Part shown: positions 1-10,451 of the stretch, piece after piece
How positions within the stretch are numbered: the first letter of the stretch is position 1
Layout of the letters: each line of letters begins with the position of its first letter
Source: Pelagibacterales bacterium SAG-MED01
Lineage (GTDB): Bacteria > Pseudomonadota > Alphaproteobacteria > Pelagibacterales > Pelagibacteraceae
Reading direction: 5' to 3'
Assembly: GCA_014654455.1 (NCBI GenBank)
Contig: JACWCY010000002.1
Span: 62,001 to 126,000 of the forward strand
Length of the DNA stretch: 64,000 nucleotides
Translations under genes and position numbers: made by a program
The notes under the pieces: generated by a model
Seen by the model: the letters and a program-made list of their open reading frames with translations, nothing else
The model's database searches: none
What the model was told of the DNA's origin: nothing

Positions 1-563
1 TTTAAAAGTTTATTTGCTTGATCTAATTTACCTTTTTGTAAATAGTTTCTAATCAATGACGAAGAAACTATTTTTTTTTTTATCAATAGTGGTTTAGGCT
101 TAATTATTTTATAATTACAACTATTTTCATATTCAATTAATTGATTTACATCACCTTCTCTTTTATTACCAAACCTAAAATTATTGCTAACAAATATAAA
201 TTTTGATTTTAATTTTTTTTTTAAAATATTCTTAATAAAAATAGTTGATTTCATTTTAGAAAACTCTTTATTAAATTTTTTTGTGATAACAAAATCAACT
301 TTTAATTTATTCAAAAGATTAATTTTTTGTTTACTATTAGATATTCTAAAATTTTTTATGTTATTATTAAAGTACATTTTTGGCATTGGTTCGAACGTCA
401 AAACTCCAATTTTTAAAGAATATTTTTTTTTATATTTTTGAGCCAATTTAAATAATTTTTGATGACCAGAATGAAGTCCATCAAAATTTCCAATTAAAAT
501 TATTGAGCCTTTATGATAACTTTTAATATTAAAATTATTATATAAATTAAGTGATTTTACCAT
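1..563 (-). CDS. ribF: Bifunctional riboflavin kinase/FAD synthetase (N-terminal part; runs off the window)
   Basis: The minus strand reads from an ATG at 563 without a stop to base 1, so only the N-terminal ~187 residues are present. The protein begins MVKSLNLYNN and soon shows IGNFDGLHSGHQKL, the nucleotidyltransferase motif of the FAD synthetase domain, which adenylylates FMN to FAD. The C-terminal flavokinase domain would lie beyond the window edge. Its start overlaps the last seven bases of the upstream HAD gene, so the two are probably co-translated. The G-N-F-D-G-x-H-x-G-H motif makes the family assignment firm; the full length cannot be judged here. Confidence 0.88.
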   Translation of the reverse strand, partial: MVKSLNLYNNFNIKSYHKGSIILIGNFDGLHSGHQKLFKLAQKYKKKYSLKIGVLTFEPMPKMYFNNNIKNFRISNSKQKINLLNKLKVDFVITKKFNKEFSKMKSTIFIKNILKKKLKSKFIFVSNNFRFGNKREGDVNQLIEYENSCNYKIIKPKPLLIKKKIVSSSLIRNYLQKGKLDQANKLL

Positions 564-1375
564 TTTAATTCTGATTGAATATAATTGCAAATTGCTTCAT
601 AAGATTTTGATGTTTTTTCAATTCCCTTTTCTTTTATTTCATTTTTATGAACACCATTAGATATTATTAAAGAGTCGAAATTTAAAAGGTTTGCTCCTTT
701 TATATCAGTATTTAGATTATCACCAATCGATAGTATCTTTTTATTCTTATTATCAATTGACTGATTATAAACTTCAGGGTATGGCTTTCCAAAATAAACA
801 ACTTCACCTCCCATTTTTTCAAAAACCATTGCAACCGATCCTGCGCATAGCTCCCTTTTATCTCCTCTATCAACAATTAAATCAGGGTTAGTACAAATCA
901 TCTTTTTTTCTAAACAGTTTTCAAATAGATCTTTATAATATTTCAAATCTTTGTCATGATTGTCAAATAACCCCGTGCATAATATATAATCACACTTATC
1001 TATATTTTCTGATTTCATTTTTTTAAAATCTATAAATAAGTCAAAATCTCTTGGGGGGCCAACATGGAAGAAAGTTTTTCCTAATAAATTTTCTTTCAAA
1101 TAATTTAATGCTGCTTCACCCGAAGTAAAAACGTGATCTCTAATTTCTTTTTGCATTCCTAATTTTTCTAAAAAAGATTTTACAGCATGATTGGGTCTTG
1201 GTGCATTAGTGAGTAGAATATAATCTTTATTTTTTTTTGTCAGTTCATTTAATGCCTTAATAGCTTCTTGATGAAGAAAAATTCCATTATGGACCACCCC
1301 CCATAAATCGACATAAAATAACTGATAATTATCAACTATGGAGCTAAGGCCGTCTTTGTCTAAATTTTTAGTCAT
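557..1375 (-). CDS. HAD superfamily class IIA phosphatase (TIGR01459-like)
   Basis: This 272-residue protein has HAD motif I near its N-terminus (VDLWGVVHNG, nucleophile Asp in D-x-W-G), a motif II-like LLTNAPRP, and the late Lys and Asp motifs (FGKPYPEVY; SIGDNLNTDIKGA). That is the layout of class IIA HAD hydrolases such as NagD. Members next to ribF in alphaproteobacteria are usually annotated only as TIGR01459 phosphatases; the substrate is unknown. I chose the ATG at 1375 over a TTG at 1378 directly before it. The end overlaps the ribF start by seven bases. The C-terminus is typical in length for the family. A flavin-related substrate is only a guess from the neighbour. Confidence 0.85.
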   Translation of the reverse strand: MTKNLDKDGLSSIVDNYQLFYVDLWGVVHNGIFLHQEAIKALNELTKKNKDYILLTNAPRPNHAVKSFLEKLGMQKEIRDHVFTSGEAALNYLKENLLGKTFFHVGPPRDFDLFIDFKKMKSENIDKCDYILCTGLFDNHDKDLKYYKDLFENCLEKKMICTNPDLIVDRGDKRELCAGSVAMVFEKMGGEVVYFGKPYPEVYNQSIDNKNKKILSIGDNLNTDIKGANLLNFDSLIISNGVHKNEIKEKGIEKTSKSYEAICNYIQSELKW

Positions 1376-1444
1376 CAAAATAATCTATAACCCATAAAAT
1401 CCCCAAATTCCTATATTTTTTAACCAACTTATTTTGAACTATAT

Positions 1445-1472
1445 CTTGAAATAGTAAGGCCAATCTCTATAT
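1445..1472 (+). promoter_or_regulatory. Sigma-32 (RpoH)-type heat-shock promoter of groES-groEL
   Basis: CTTGAAA starts at 1445. The -10-like TCTATAT lies at 1466-1472, 17 bases after CTTG. This fits the alphaproteobacterial RpoH pattern CTTG-N17-CYTATNT apart from its first C. It ends 27 bases before the groES ATG, leaving a short leader with a strong AAGGAG ribosome site. No CIRCE inverted repeat is visible, so control by HrcA is not supported. Confidence 0.6.
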
Positions 1473-1498
1473 GAAGTCCATATTATAAAGGAGAATTT

Positions 1499-1789
1499 AT
1501 GAAATTTAGACCGTTACATGATCGAGTTTTAATTGAAGTTTTAGACAGCAGTGAAAAGACTGCTGGTGGAATAATTATACCTGACACAGCTCAGGAAAAA
1601 CCTCAAGAGGGCAAAGTAGTTGCTATTGGAGGTGGTGCAAAAACTGAAGATGGAAAAACAATCCCAATGGATGTTAAAGTTGGTGACAAAGTTTTATTTG
1701 GCAAATGGTCAGGAACTGAAGTCAAAATTGATGGCAAGGAATACAGCATAATGAAAGAGTCAGACATTATGGGTATTTCAAGTAAATAA
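1499..1789 (+). CDS. groS: Co-chaperonin GroES (Hsp10)
   Basis: This 96-residue protein has the normal GroES length. It opens with [12 protein letters not shown], has the mobile loop (about residues 19-37, with GGIIIPDTA) that docks on GroEL, and the conserved [16 protein letters not shown] strand near the C-terminus. GroES forms the heptameric lid of the cytoplasmic GroEL folding chamber. The ATG at 1499 follows an AAAGGAG ribosome site, one of the strongest in the window. groEL follows after 23 bases, so the pair is an operon driven by the sigma-32-like promoter at 1445. Nothing unusual is seen. Confidence 0.98.
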   Translation: MKFRPLHDRVLIEVLDSSEKTAGGIIIPDTAQEKPQEGKVVAIGGGAKTEDGKTIPMDVKVGDKVLFGKWSGTEVKIDGKEYSIMKESDIMGISSK

Positions 1790-1794
1790 GTTAA

Positions 1795-3474
<1,680 letters not shown>

Positions 3475-3500
3475 TCCCAAAGTTACTCAAACAAAAATTC

Positions 3501-3532
3501 AAAAAGGGCAGTTTTTACTGCCCTTTTTTTTT
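3501..3532 (+). terminator. Rho-independent terminator of groES-groEL
   Basis: GGGCAGT (3506-3512) and ACTGCCC (3517-3523) form a perfect stem around a TTTT loop. The stem is extended by five A-T pairs and followed by a run of nine T. It starts 27 bases after the groEL stop and is one of only three obvious hairpin terminators in the window. Confidence 0.92.
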
Positions 3533-3552
3533 GAATCTAGTAAAATACAAGA

Positions 3553-3669
3553 ATGTCAAAAAGATATAGTGGTAAATCCTTTAAAGACTCAAGTGTAAAT
3601 AAAAAACCAAAATTAAGTTTGAAAGAAAAAAGAAAACTTAAGAGAGAAAAAATAAAAAAAATAAATTAA
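3553..3669 (+). CDS. Tiny strongly basic hypothetical protein (38 aa)
   Basis: A 38-codon frame begins ATG at 3553, 20 bases after the groEL terminator, and ends TAA at 3667-3669. The product begins MSKRYSGKSFKDSS and ends in a Lys/Arg-rich helix-like tail (KEKRKLKREKIKKIN), so about 40% of residues are basic. No Shine-Dalgarno is visible. I do not recognise the family. The start fits a nucleic-acid- or ribosome-binding small protein, but this is inference from composition only. It lies between groEL and typA, both linked to stress and ribosome function. It could be chance coding in AT-rich DNA; conservation between SAR11 genomes would settle it. Confidence 0.5.
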   Translation: MSKRYSGKSFKDSSVNKKPKLSLKEKRKLKREKIKKIN

Positions 3670-3755
3670 AATCACATTTTTCAACAAATTTTTAATATTT
3701 ATAGGCTTTTTTAAAGTTTTCAAAAAAAAAATTTAATGTATAAGAACCACAAATT

Positions 3756-5582
3756 ATGAGTAACGATATTAGAAACATCACCATTATTGCACACGTCGAT
3801 CACGGAAAAACGACTTTAATTGATAATCTAATGAAACAAAGTGGATCATTTAGAGAAAATGAAGTCGTAGATGAAAGATTAATGGACTCAGGAGAGCTTG
3901 AAAAAGAAAGGGGAATTACCATTCTAGCAAAGCCTGCGTCTATAAATTGGAAAAATTCTAGAATAAATATTATTGATACTCCGGGTCACAGAGATTTTGC
4001 TGCAGAAGTTGAAAGAGTTTTAAGTATGGCTGATGGTGCATTATTATTAATTGATTCCGCAGAAGGTGTGATGCCACAAACAAAATTTGTACTATCTAAA
4101 GCTTTAAAACAAGGTTTAAAACCAATTGTTGTAATTAACAAACTTGATAAAGCAGATCAAAGAGCTAATGAAGTATTAGATGAAACATTTGATTTATTTG
4201 TAAGTTTAGATGCTAATGAAGAGCAATTAGATTTCCCAGTTTTATACGCTAGTGGAAGATCTGGATGGGCTGATATAGAAGTAGATGGTCCAAGAGAAAA
4301 TTTAGATCCTTTATTAGATCAAATCATAAAGCATGTAAAACCTGAAAATCTTGATAAATCAAAACCTTTTGCAATGTTATCGACGTTACTTTATGCAGAC
4401 AGTTTTTTAGGTAGAAGTTTGGTAGGAAGGATTACTCAAGGAACTGCTAAAGCTAATCAGGCAATTAAAGCAATCAACTTAAAAGGAGAAAAAGTTGATG
4501 AGGGCAGACTTACGAAAATTTTTAGATACGAGGGAACAAAAAAAGTTCCTATAGAAGTTGGTGAAGCAGGTGATATCGTTGTAGTTGCGGGATTAGAAAA
4601 AGCAAACGTTGCGGACACAATATGTGATTTAGAAGTCAATAACCCAATTGCAGCTACTCCAATCGATCCTCCAACTATGTCGATTACAATAACAGTCAAC
4701 ACTTCCCCTTTAGCAGGTACAGAGGGAAAAAAACTCACAAGTACACAAATCAGAGATAGACTAATTCTAGAGGCACAAAATAACGTTGGTATTTCATTTT
4801 CAGAAAATGATGGGAATGACTCTTTTGTAGTAAGTGGCAGAGGTGAATTAATGTTAGAAATTTTGCTCACTCAGATGAGAAGAGAGGGTTTTGAAATGAC
4901 TGTTAGCCCACCAAAAGTTTTATTTAGAAAAGATGAGAGTGGAAATAAGCTTGAACCAATTGAAGAAATTACTATGGACCTCGATGAAGAGCACTCGTCA
5001 AAAATAATTGACTCCATGAATAGAAGAAAAGGAAAATTGATAGAGTTAAAAGATACAGGTAAAGATAAAAAAAGATTGATCTTTCATGCACCAACAAGAG
5101 GATTGATGGGTTATACAAGTCGATTTCTTACTCTTACAAAAGGGAATGGTGTTATTAATAGGATCTTTCACGATTATGGTAAATTTGAAGGTGAAATGGA
5201 AGGAAGAAGAAATGGTGCTTTAATTTCGATGGAACAGGGTAAAGCTGTTGCTTTTGCAATATTTAATTTACAGGCAAGAGGTGAAATGTTTGTAACTCAT
5301 AACGACCCTGTTTACCCTGGTATGATTGTTGGATTAGCTCCAAAGCCAGGCGACATGATAATTAATGTTATGAAGGGTAAAAAACTAACTAACATGAGAA
5401 CTCAAGGTACTGATGAAAATGTTGTTCTTACTCCTGTAAGAAAAATGTCAATAGCTGAACAATTAAGTATGTTAAATACTGATGAAGCTTTAGAAATTAC
5501 TCCAGAGTCGTGTAGATTAAGAAAAGCTATTCTTGACCCACATGAAAGAAAAAAAAGTGAAAAATCTGGCTCTGCAGCCTAA
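3756..5582 (+). CDS. typA: Ribosome-associated translational GTPase TypA/BipA
   Basis: This 608-residue protein has the normal TypA length. G1 is AHVDHGKTTL (about residue 12), G3 DTPGHRDF (about 74) and G4 NKLDKAD. They are followed by domain II, an EF-G-like domain III/V and the TypA-specific C-terminus (GRLMGYTS-type segment, here TRGLMGYTSRF). TypA binds the 70S ribosome and helps 50S assembly and stress growth, including cold. A TATAAG box at 3739-3744 would put transcription only a few bases before the ATG; no good -35 is seen. It converges with the next gene, sharing the CTAA at 5579-5582 as stop codons. Confidence 0.98.
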   Translation: MSNDIRNITIIAHVDHGKTTLIDNLMKQSGSFRENEVVDERLMDSGELEKERGITILAKPASINWKNSRINIIDTPGHRDFAAEVERVLSMADGALLLIDSAEGVMPQTKFVLSKALKQGLKPIVVINKLDKADQRANEVLDETFDLFVSLDANEEQLDFPVLYASGRSGWADIEVDGPRENLDPLLDQIIKHVKPENLDKSKPFAMLSTLLYADSFLGRSLVGRITQGTAKANQAIKAINLKGEKVDEGRLTKIFRYEGTKKVPIEVGEAGDIVVVAGLEKANVADTICDLEVNNPIAATPIDPPTMSITITVNTSPLAGTEGKKLTSTQIRDRLILEAQNNVGISFSENDGNDSFVVSGRGELMLEILLTQMRREGFEMTVSPPKVLFRKDESGNKLEPIEEITMDLDEEHSSKIIDSMNRRKGKLIELKDTGKDKKRLIFHAPTRGLMGYTSRFLTLTKGNGVINRIFHDYGKFEGEMEGRRNGALISMEQGKAVAFAIFNLQARGEMFVTHNDPVYPGMIVGLAPKPGDMIINVMKGKKLTNMRTQGTDENVVLTPVRKMSIAEQLSMLNTDEALEITPESCRLRKAILDPHERKKSEKSGSAA

Positions 5583-6226
5583 TTGAATATTTTATTTACT
5601 AAATAAAGTCCAAGTGCAACACATGGACCAATTCCGAAAGCAAATAGTAAGGTTCCAATTCCAACTGTACCACCTAAGTACCAACCAACACCAACAACTG
5701 TAATTTCAAGCGTTGCTCTAACCAAAGCTATAGGTAAATTTGTTTTTTTTTGTAAACCTATCATTAAACCGTCTCTCGGGCCCGCTCCTAAATTAGCAAC
5801 CAAATAGATACCACCCCCTATTCCAACTGTTATTACAGAAACAATTGCTAAAATTAATTGATTATAATAATTAGAGGGTGTTGAAACATATTTTATACAA
5901 AGATCAATCACTAGAGCAATTATTAAAGCATTTAAAATAGTCGCCATACCTGGCTTTTGATTAAGTGGTATCCATAAAATTAAAACAAAGACACTTATTA
6001 AAAATGTAGCCATTCCTACACTTAGGTTTGTATTCAGAGAAATACCTTGAGCTAAAACACTGTAAGGAGAAGCTCCTGTAAAAGAAACAATTAATAATCC
6101 TTCACCTAAACCAAACAACATTAAACCAAAACAGCAAAAGAATAATGTCGAAAATTTTGGTTTAAAATTATATATTTCTTTAGAACTCCAGTTTACTTTT
6201 GGTATTTTCTTTATTTTTAAAAACAT
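5579..6226 (-). CDS. YczE/YitT-like integral membrane protein
   Basis: This 215-residue protein has about five or six hydrophobic segments. It has the conserved YczE-family features GxGxGLLIVSFTGASPYSVLAQGIS and a second half with GGIYLVANLGAGPRDGLMIGLQ, which resemble each other as an internal repeat. COG2364 members are inner-membrane proteins of unknown transport or sensory role. The gene stands alone, convergent with typA (4-nt overlap) and divergent from the frameshifted gene at 6279. The family is clear, the function is not. Confidence 0.8.
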   Translation of the reverse strand: MFLKIKKIPKVNWSSKEIYNFKPKFSTLFFCCFGLMLFGLGEGLLIVSFTGASPYSVLAQGISLNTNLSVGMATFLISVFVLILWIPLNQKPGMATILNALIIALVIDLCIKYVSTPSNYYNQLILAIVSVITVGIGGGIYLVANLGAGPRDGLMIGLQKKTNLPIALVRATLEITVVGVGWYLGGTVGIGTLLFAFGIGPCVALGLYLVNKIFN

Positions 6227-6278
6227 TTTTTAATAAACTACTTCTATTATAATAAAAGTCTATTAATGTAATCATTAA

Positions 6279-6957
6279 ATGAAAAAAATTTTAATCTTAA
6301 TTTTTGTATTATTATCTTCAAATGTTCTTGCTCACATGGATCATTACAAAAAGTACAATAAAATTGAGATGGATATTTTTAGAAATGGAGAATTAATAGG
6401 ATACAATTATTATTTTTTTTACAAGAAAAGGAGATGAAACACTAATTACAAATCAAATAAAGTTTTCTGTAAAACTTTTAGGAGCTACAATTTTTCAAGT
6501 AGAGGGATATGGTGAGGAAAAATATATAAAAGATCAGTTAATTTCTTATGATTCTAAAACTTTACAAAATGATAAAGAAAAATTTGTTAATTTAGTTTTT
6601 AATAAAAATAAGAATAAATTTGATATAAAAGGTTCTTCTTATTCAGGAGAAGCATCTATTAATAATATTGTTGGAAATTGGTGGAGCCATAAAATTTTAC
6701 AGACTGATAGTCAAGTAAGTCCAATTTCAGGAAGTGTAAAAGAACAAGTTGTTACTTTTGTAGGCAAAGAAAAAATTGAACAATATGGAAAAGCTTATGA
6801 AGTAGATCATTTTAAATTAAACTCAAAAGACATGTCATTGCCAAAAGATAAACGTCTAGATTTTGATATTTGGTTTGACAAAAAAAGTTCTATGATTATT
6901 AAGGTTTCTTATTCTAGAATGGGAAACTGGGAATATCGTTTAAAAAATTTTGAATAA
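6279..6957 (+). pseudogene. Secreted DUF6134-like protein, interrupted by a one-base frameshift in a T8 run
   Basis: From ATG 6279 the frame encodes a signal peptide (MKKILILIFVLLSSNVLA) and a mature start HMDHYKKYNKIEMDIFRNGE, then stops at TGA 6435-6437 after 52 codons. If one T of the eight at 6413-6420 is removed, reading continues without a stop to TAA 6955-6957, giving a 225-residue protein. It has IGYNYYFFTRKGDE across the join and NNIVGNWWSHKIL, FDIWFDKKSSMIIK and SRMGNWEYRL later, typical of DUF6134 periplasmic proteins. The intact codon pattern on both sides suggests a recent mutation, a sequencing error or slippage on the T run, not old decay. Function unknown. It converges with pmbA, six bases apart. 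Confidence 0.75.
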
Positions 6958-6963
6958 TTAATA

Positions 6964-8280
6964 TTATTTACCTGCAACTACCATGCCTTCGATCATCATT
7001 GTTGGAGAATTGGTTGCATATTTAAATTCTAGATCATCAGCTAGAATAATGTTTTGAAACATGTCCTTAAAATTTCCTGCAATTGTTATTTCATTAATTG
7101 GATATTTAAAGTCTCCATTTTCGACTAGAAAACCAGTGGCACCAACAGAATAATCACCTGTAACTATATTACTTCCATGACCTATGGTTTCAGTTATATA
7201 AAGACATTTTGGTCTAAAATTTAAAAGATCTTTGTATGAAATATTTCCATTATCAAAATAAAGATTGCTTGCTCCTCCACATCTCCCGTTTGATTTTTGA
7301 TTTAATTTCTTTCCATTATACGTATCTATCAAATAATGTTTAAGTACACCCTGCTCCACAAGCTTTAAAGTATTAGTTTTTACCCCCTCTGAGTCAAAGC
7401 TTCTAGAGCCAAGACCTTTTAGAATATCTGGTTTATCAAAAATATTTATTTCATCAGAAAATATTTTTTGATTTATTTTATCTTTTAAAAAAGAGGTGCC
7501 TCTCGAAATAGCAGATGAAGATATAGCACCAGCAAAAGCACTTAAAATCCCTTTTGCGATTCTTTTATCAAATATTAAAGAAATTTTTTCACTTCCTATT
7601 TTTTTGGGGCTAAGTTTTCTAATGGTATGTTCAGTAGCTAATTTTCCTAACTCTTCAGCATCCTTAATATCTTTAAGATGACATTTACTTGTATATTCAT
7701 AATCACGCTCCATACTTTTATCATCTTTGGCAACAGTTACACATGATGCTGTAAATGATGAACTTTTATAACCTTTAGAAAAACCATCACTATTAGCTAA
7801 GATAAAATTTGATTTATCTTGGGTAAAACTTGACTCTGTATTTACTATTTTTTTTTCGTTTGAAGCAGAGGCTTCTAGTCTTGTTAAATACTCAATTTTA
7901 TTTTCATTTTTTACATGATTATCATCGTATAAATCTAAATCCTTAACTTCCTTAGCAAGTAAATTTTTATCTGGAAGTGAGTTAAATTCATCCTCAGGGG
8001 TATTTTTTGTAGTTTCAATACATTTTTCAATAAGAGTATCTAAATTTTCTTTTAGTAAATTTGAGGATGATATTGATGATTTTTTTTTACCAATATAAGT
8101 TGTTAAATTTATAGCAAGATTATCTGATCTATTAGATTCATCTAATTTTTGATTCCTAAAATTTACTGTTTCAGAAATTGAATTACCTACGACAATGCTT
8201 GAGTCTGTTGCTCCTAATTTTTTTGCTAAATCTAAACAATAAGATGCTTTTTTAGATAAATATTCTTTATCTTTAATCAT
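6964..8280 (-). CDS. pmbA: TldE/PmbA subunit of the TldD/TldE metallopeptidase
   Basis: This 438-residue protein matches PmbA/TldE: an N-terminal domain with LGATDSSIVVGNS, a central SFTASCVTVAKD region, and the C-terminal ATGFLVENGDFKYPINEITIAGNFKDMF signature block. TldE lacks the zinc motif and forms a heterodimer with TldD, the catalytic partner encoded directly upstream; the two genes share one base. In E. coli the complex matures microcin B17 and degrades the CcdA antitoxin; here the target is unknown, with no RiPP or toxin gene nearby. The start ATG at 8280 is set by the tldD stop. Confidence 0.95.
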   Translation of the reverse strand: MIKDKEYLSKKASYCLDLAKKLGATDSSIVVGNSISETVNFRNQKLDESNRSDNLAINLTTYIGKKKSSISSSNLLKENLDTLIEKCIETTKNTPEDEFNSLPDKNLLAKEVKDLDLYDDNHVKNENKIEYLTRLEASASNEKKIVNTESSFTQDKSNFILANSDGFSKGYKSSSFTASCVTVAKDDKSMERDYEYTSKCHLKDIKDAEELGKLATEHTIRKLSPKKIGSEKISLIFDKRIAKGILSAFAGAISSSAISRGTSFLKDKINQKIFSDEINIFDKPDILKGLGSRSFDSEGVKTNTLKLVEQGVLKHYLIDTYNGKKLNQKSNGRCGGASNLYFDNGNISYKDLLNFRPKCLYITETIGHGSNIVTGDYSVGATGFLVENGDFKYPINEITIAGNFKDMFQNIILADDLEFKYATNSPTMMIEGMVVAGK

Positions 8281-9692
8281 TAAAGTTTTGTCCCACCAAC
8301 TGTCATTTTGTTAATTAGTATAGAAGGTTGGGCAACTCCAACGGGAACACCTTGGCCGGCTTTACCACAAGTTCCAATACCTGGATCTAACATCATATCA
8401 TTTCCAACCATTGAAACTTCTTTTAATATAGATGGACCATCACCTATAAGTGTTGCACCTTTAATAGGTGATCCAATTTTACCATTAATAATTTCGTATG
8501 CCTCTGTACAATTAAATACAAATTTGCCTGAAGTAATATCAACTTGTCCTCCACCAAAACTGACCGCAAAAATACCTTTTTCAACTGACTTAATCATTTC
8601 CTCTTGAGTATTATTTCCGTTTAACATCATAGTATTTCTCATTCTTGGAAGAACTATATGTCTATAATTTTCTCTTCTACCACTACCAGTAGATCTAGTT
8701 TTCATTAATCTAGCATTAAGTCTATCTTGCATGAAATTTTTTAATATCCCATTTTCTATTAACACTGTTTTTTCAGTTGGAGTTCCTTCATCATCTATAG
8801 TTAAACTTCCTCTTCTGTTATCGATAGTTCCATCATCAATAATTGTAACACCCTCACTTGCAACTTTTTGACCCATTAGATTATGAAATGCAGAAGTTTT
8901 TTTTCTGTTAAAGTCTCCCTCTAAACCATGTCCTACTGCTTCATGAATTAAGATAGCAGGCCAACCTGGACCTAACACAACTTTCATTTCTCCTGCTGGA
9001 GCTGGTTTACTTTCTAAATTTACTGAAGCTATTCTTAAAGCTTCATCACAAACATTTTTCCAATTGTCTTGTCTTAAATATGAATCATATGACTCTCGTC
9101 CTCCAATACCATATACCCCCGTTTCTTTTCTTCCATTTTTTTCAAGCATGACTGTTACATTAAATCTAACTAAGGGACGAATATCAGTTAATGTTTCACC
9201 GCCAGATCTGATTATTTCTATAGACTTTTGTTCTCCAAGGAAATTTGCTGTTACTTGCTTAACATTACTATCTTTTGTGCGAAGGTAACTATTTACCTTA
9301 TTTAAAATTTTTATTTTTTCATTAAGTGTTTTTTGTTCAATTGGATTTATATTTTCGTAATATCTTTTATTAGATTTAGGTATTTCGTGGTTGTAAATAC
9401 CTTTAGCAGATTTTAATGTTGATTTTAAATTTTCAGAAGATTGATTGAGTGAATTTTTTGATATCTCATTGGAATGAGAATAAGCAACAATCTCATCCGA
9501 TACTGCTCTAAATCCAAAACCTAAGTCTGAACTATAGCTAGAATTTTTTATTTTATTATCATCTAATAAAATTGATTCTGATTTAGAATTTTCAAGATAT
9601 AATTCACCATCATCACACTTTTTTAATGTGTCGGAAATTATACTTTCTGCATCATTTCTAGATAAATCAGATTTTTCAAAGAAATTACTCAT
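8280..9692 (-). CDS. tldD: TldD catalytic subunit of the TldD/TldE metallopeptidase
   Basis: The protein contains the TldD zinc motif HEAVGHGLEGD (His250, Glu251, His255 in the 470-residue form) and the late GGGQVDITSGKFVFNCTEAY and GPGIGTCGKAGQGVPVG segments. It unfolds or digests small peptides with TldE, whose gene follows immediately. I chose ATG 9692 (MSNFFEKSD). A TTG at 9728 would add 12 residues but is a weaker start, and neither has a clear Shine-Dalgarno. Length agrees with family members. The pair is transcribed away from the DCC-family gene at 9785. Confidence 0.95.
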   Translation of the reverse strand: MSNFFEKSDLSRNDAESIISDTLKKCDDGELYLENSKSESILLDDNKIKNSSYSSDLGFGFRAVSDEIVAYSHSNEISKNSLNQSSENLKSTLKSAKGIYNHEIPKSNKRYYENINPIEQKTLNEKIKILNKVNSYLRTKDSNVKQVTANFLGEQKSIEIIRSGGETLTDIRPLVRFNVTVMLEKNGRKETGVYGIGGRESYDSYLRQDNWKNVCDEALRIASVNLESKPAPAGEMKVVLGPGWPAILIHEAVGHGLEGDFNRKKTSAFHNLMGQKVASEGVTIIDDGTIDNRRGSLTIDDEGTPTEKTVLIENGILKNFMQDRLNARLMKTRSTGSGRRENYRHIVLPRMRNTMMLNGNNTQEEMIKSVEKGIFAVSFGGGQVDITSGKFVFNCTEAYEIINGKIGSPIKGATLIGDGPSILKEVSMVGNDMMLDPGIGTCGKAGQGVPVGVAQPSILINKMTVGGTKL

Positions 9693-9784
9693 AATTAGAT
9701 TACATAGGTTGTTTGAAATATTTTTCAACTAGAGTATTTTACGCATGTACATAACTCAACTAAGTTAGTAATTAATTGAATATT

Positions 9785-10132
9785 ATGAAAGTTTATTTCA
9801 ATAATTCATGTAAAATCTGTAAGGCAGAAATCGACTTATATAAAAAAGAAAAAATTCAAGAGATTGATTGGGTAGATATAACAAATAATGATTTAGCTGA
9901 AAAAGAAACTTTTAGAAATAGTAAAGAACTACTGCGACGACTTCATGTAAAAGAAGGTGAAAAAATTATTCAAGGGGCTGAAGCGTTTCTTATATTATGG
10001 AAAAAAATGCCGAGGTACAGATTTCTATATAACTTTTTTAAATTGCCAATCATTTTTAATTTATTTTCTTTTGGATATGAAATAGTTGCCTTTTTCCTAT
10101 ATTTAAAAAATAAGAAACAGTTAAAAAGTTAA
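9785..10132 (+). CDS. DCC-family (DUF393) thiol-disulfide oxidoreductase-like protein
   Basis: This 115-residue protein starts MKVYFNNSCKICKAEIDLYKK. The C-x-x-C (residues 9 and 12) replaces the usual D-C-C-x-x-C opening of the DCC family, so the first Cys is Ser here. The later GAEAFLILWKKMPRYRFLY block is typical of the family. A thioredoxin-like redox role is predicted for these proteins, but substrates are unknown. ATG 9785 is preferred to a TTG at 9776. The C-terminus is a hydrophobic stretch ending in Lys, possibly membrane-associated. It converges with the next gene through a shared TTAA. Confidence 0.8.
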   Translation: MKVYFNNSCKICKAEIDLYKKEKIQEIDWVDITNNDLAEKETFRNSKELLRRLHVKEGEKIIQGAEAFLILWKKMPRYRFLYNFFKLPIIFNLFSFGYEIVAFFLYLKNKKQLKS

Positions 10133-10422
10133 TCAAAAAAAAACAGCAAAAATTTACTTAATAATGACATTGACGATATAAACATAATAAGAACTATAGA
10201 ATACATAAATAGAATAATCTTATTTTTTTTTCTTCTAAGTCTTACAAAATCTTTATCATCTAAATCAGAAATATCTCTTTCACCTAATACTGGATAATCG
10301 TAAGTAAATCTCCAAGTACTGTCTCCCAATCTAGAATCTAAATTATTATAATATGTTATCCAAGCAAGTACGTATCTCAAAATTAAATAAAGAATAATAA
10401 AAAATACTGTACCTAAAATCAT
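10129..10422 (-). CDS. Small two-helix membrane protein, unknown
   Basis: This 97-residue protein has an N-terminal hydrophobic segment (about residues 2-22), a polar middle with YDYPVLGERDISDLDDKDFVRLRRKK, and a second hydrophobic segment (about 70-95). I do not recognise the family. It lies 29 bases downstream of the Lys-rich coiled-coil gene on the same strand, so the two are probably co-transcribed and may act together. It overlaps the DCC-family gene by 4 nt at the shared stop. The acidic middle could contact the very basic partner, which is speculation. Confidence 0.6.
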   Translation of the reverse strand: MILGTVFFIILYLILRYVLAWITYYNNLDSRLGDSTWRFTYDYPVLGERDISDLDDKDFVRLRRKKNKIILFMYSIVLIMFISSMSLLSKFLLFFFD

Positions 10423-10451
10423 CTCTAATAATACATAATATCAACTAATAT

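Noticed and set aside
184-441. Hydrophobic 85-codon frame on the plus strand
   Set aside because: It is antisense to the ribF reading frame, and Phe/Leu richness reflects reversed Lys/Asn codons.
1379-1498. CIRCE/HrcA operator upstream of groES
   Set aside because: No TTAGCACTC inverted repeat is visible; a sigma-32-like promoter explains the control better.
4457-4870. 137-codon frame opposite typA
   Set aside because: It lies entirely within typA on the other strand, with no ribosome site and low-quality composition.
8308-8607. 99-codon frame opposite tldD
   Set aside because: It is an antisense shadow of a strongly conserved part of tldD.
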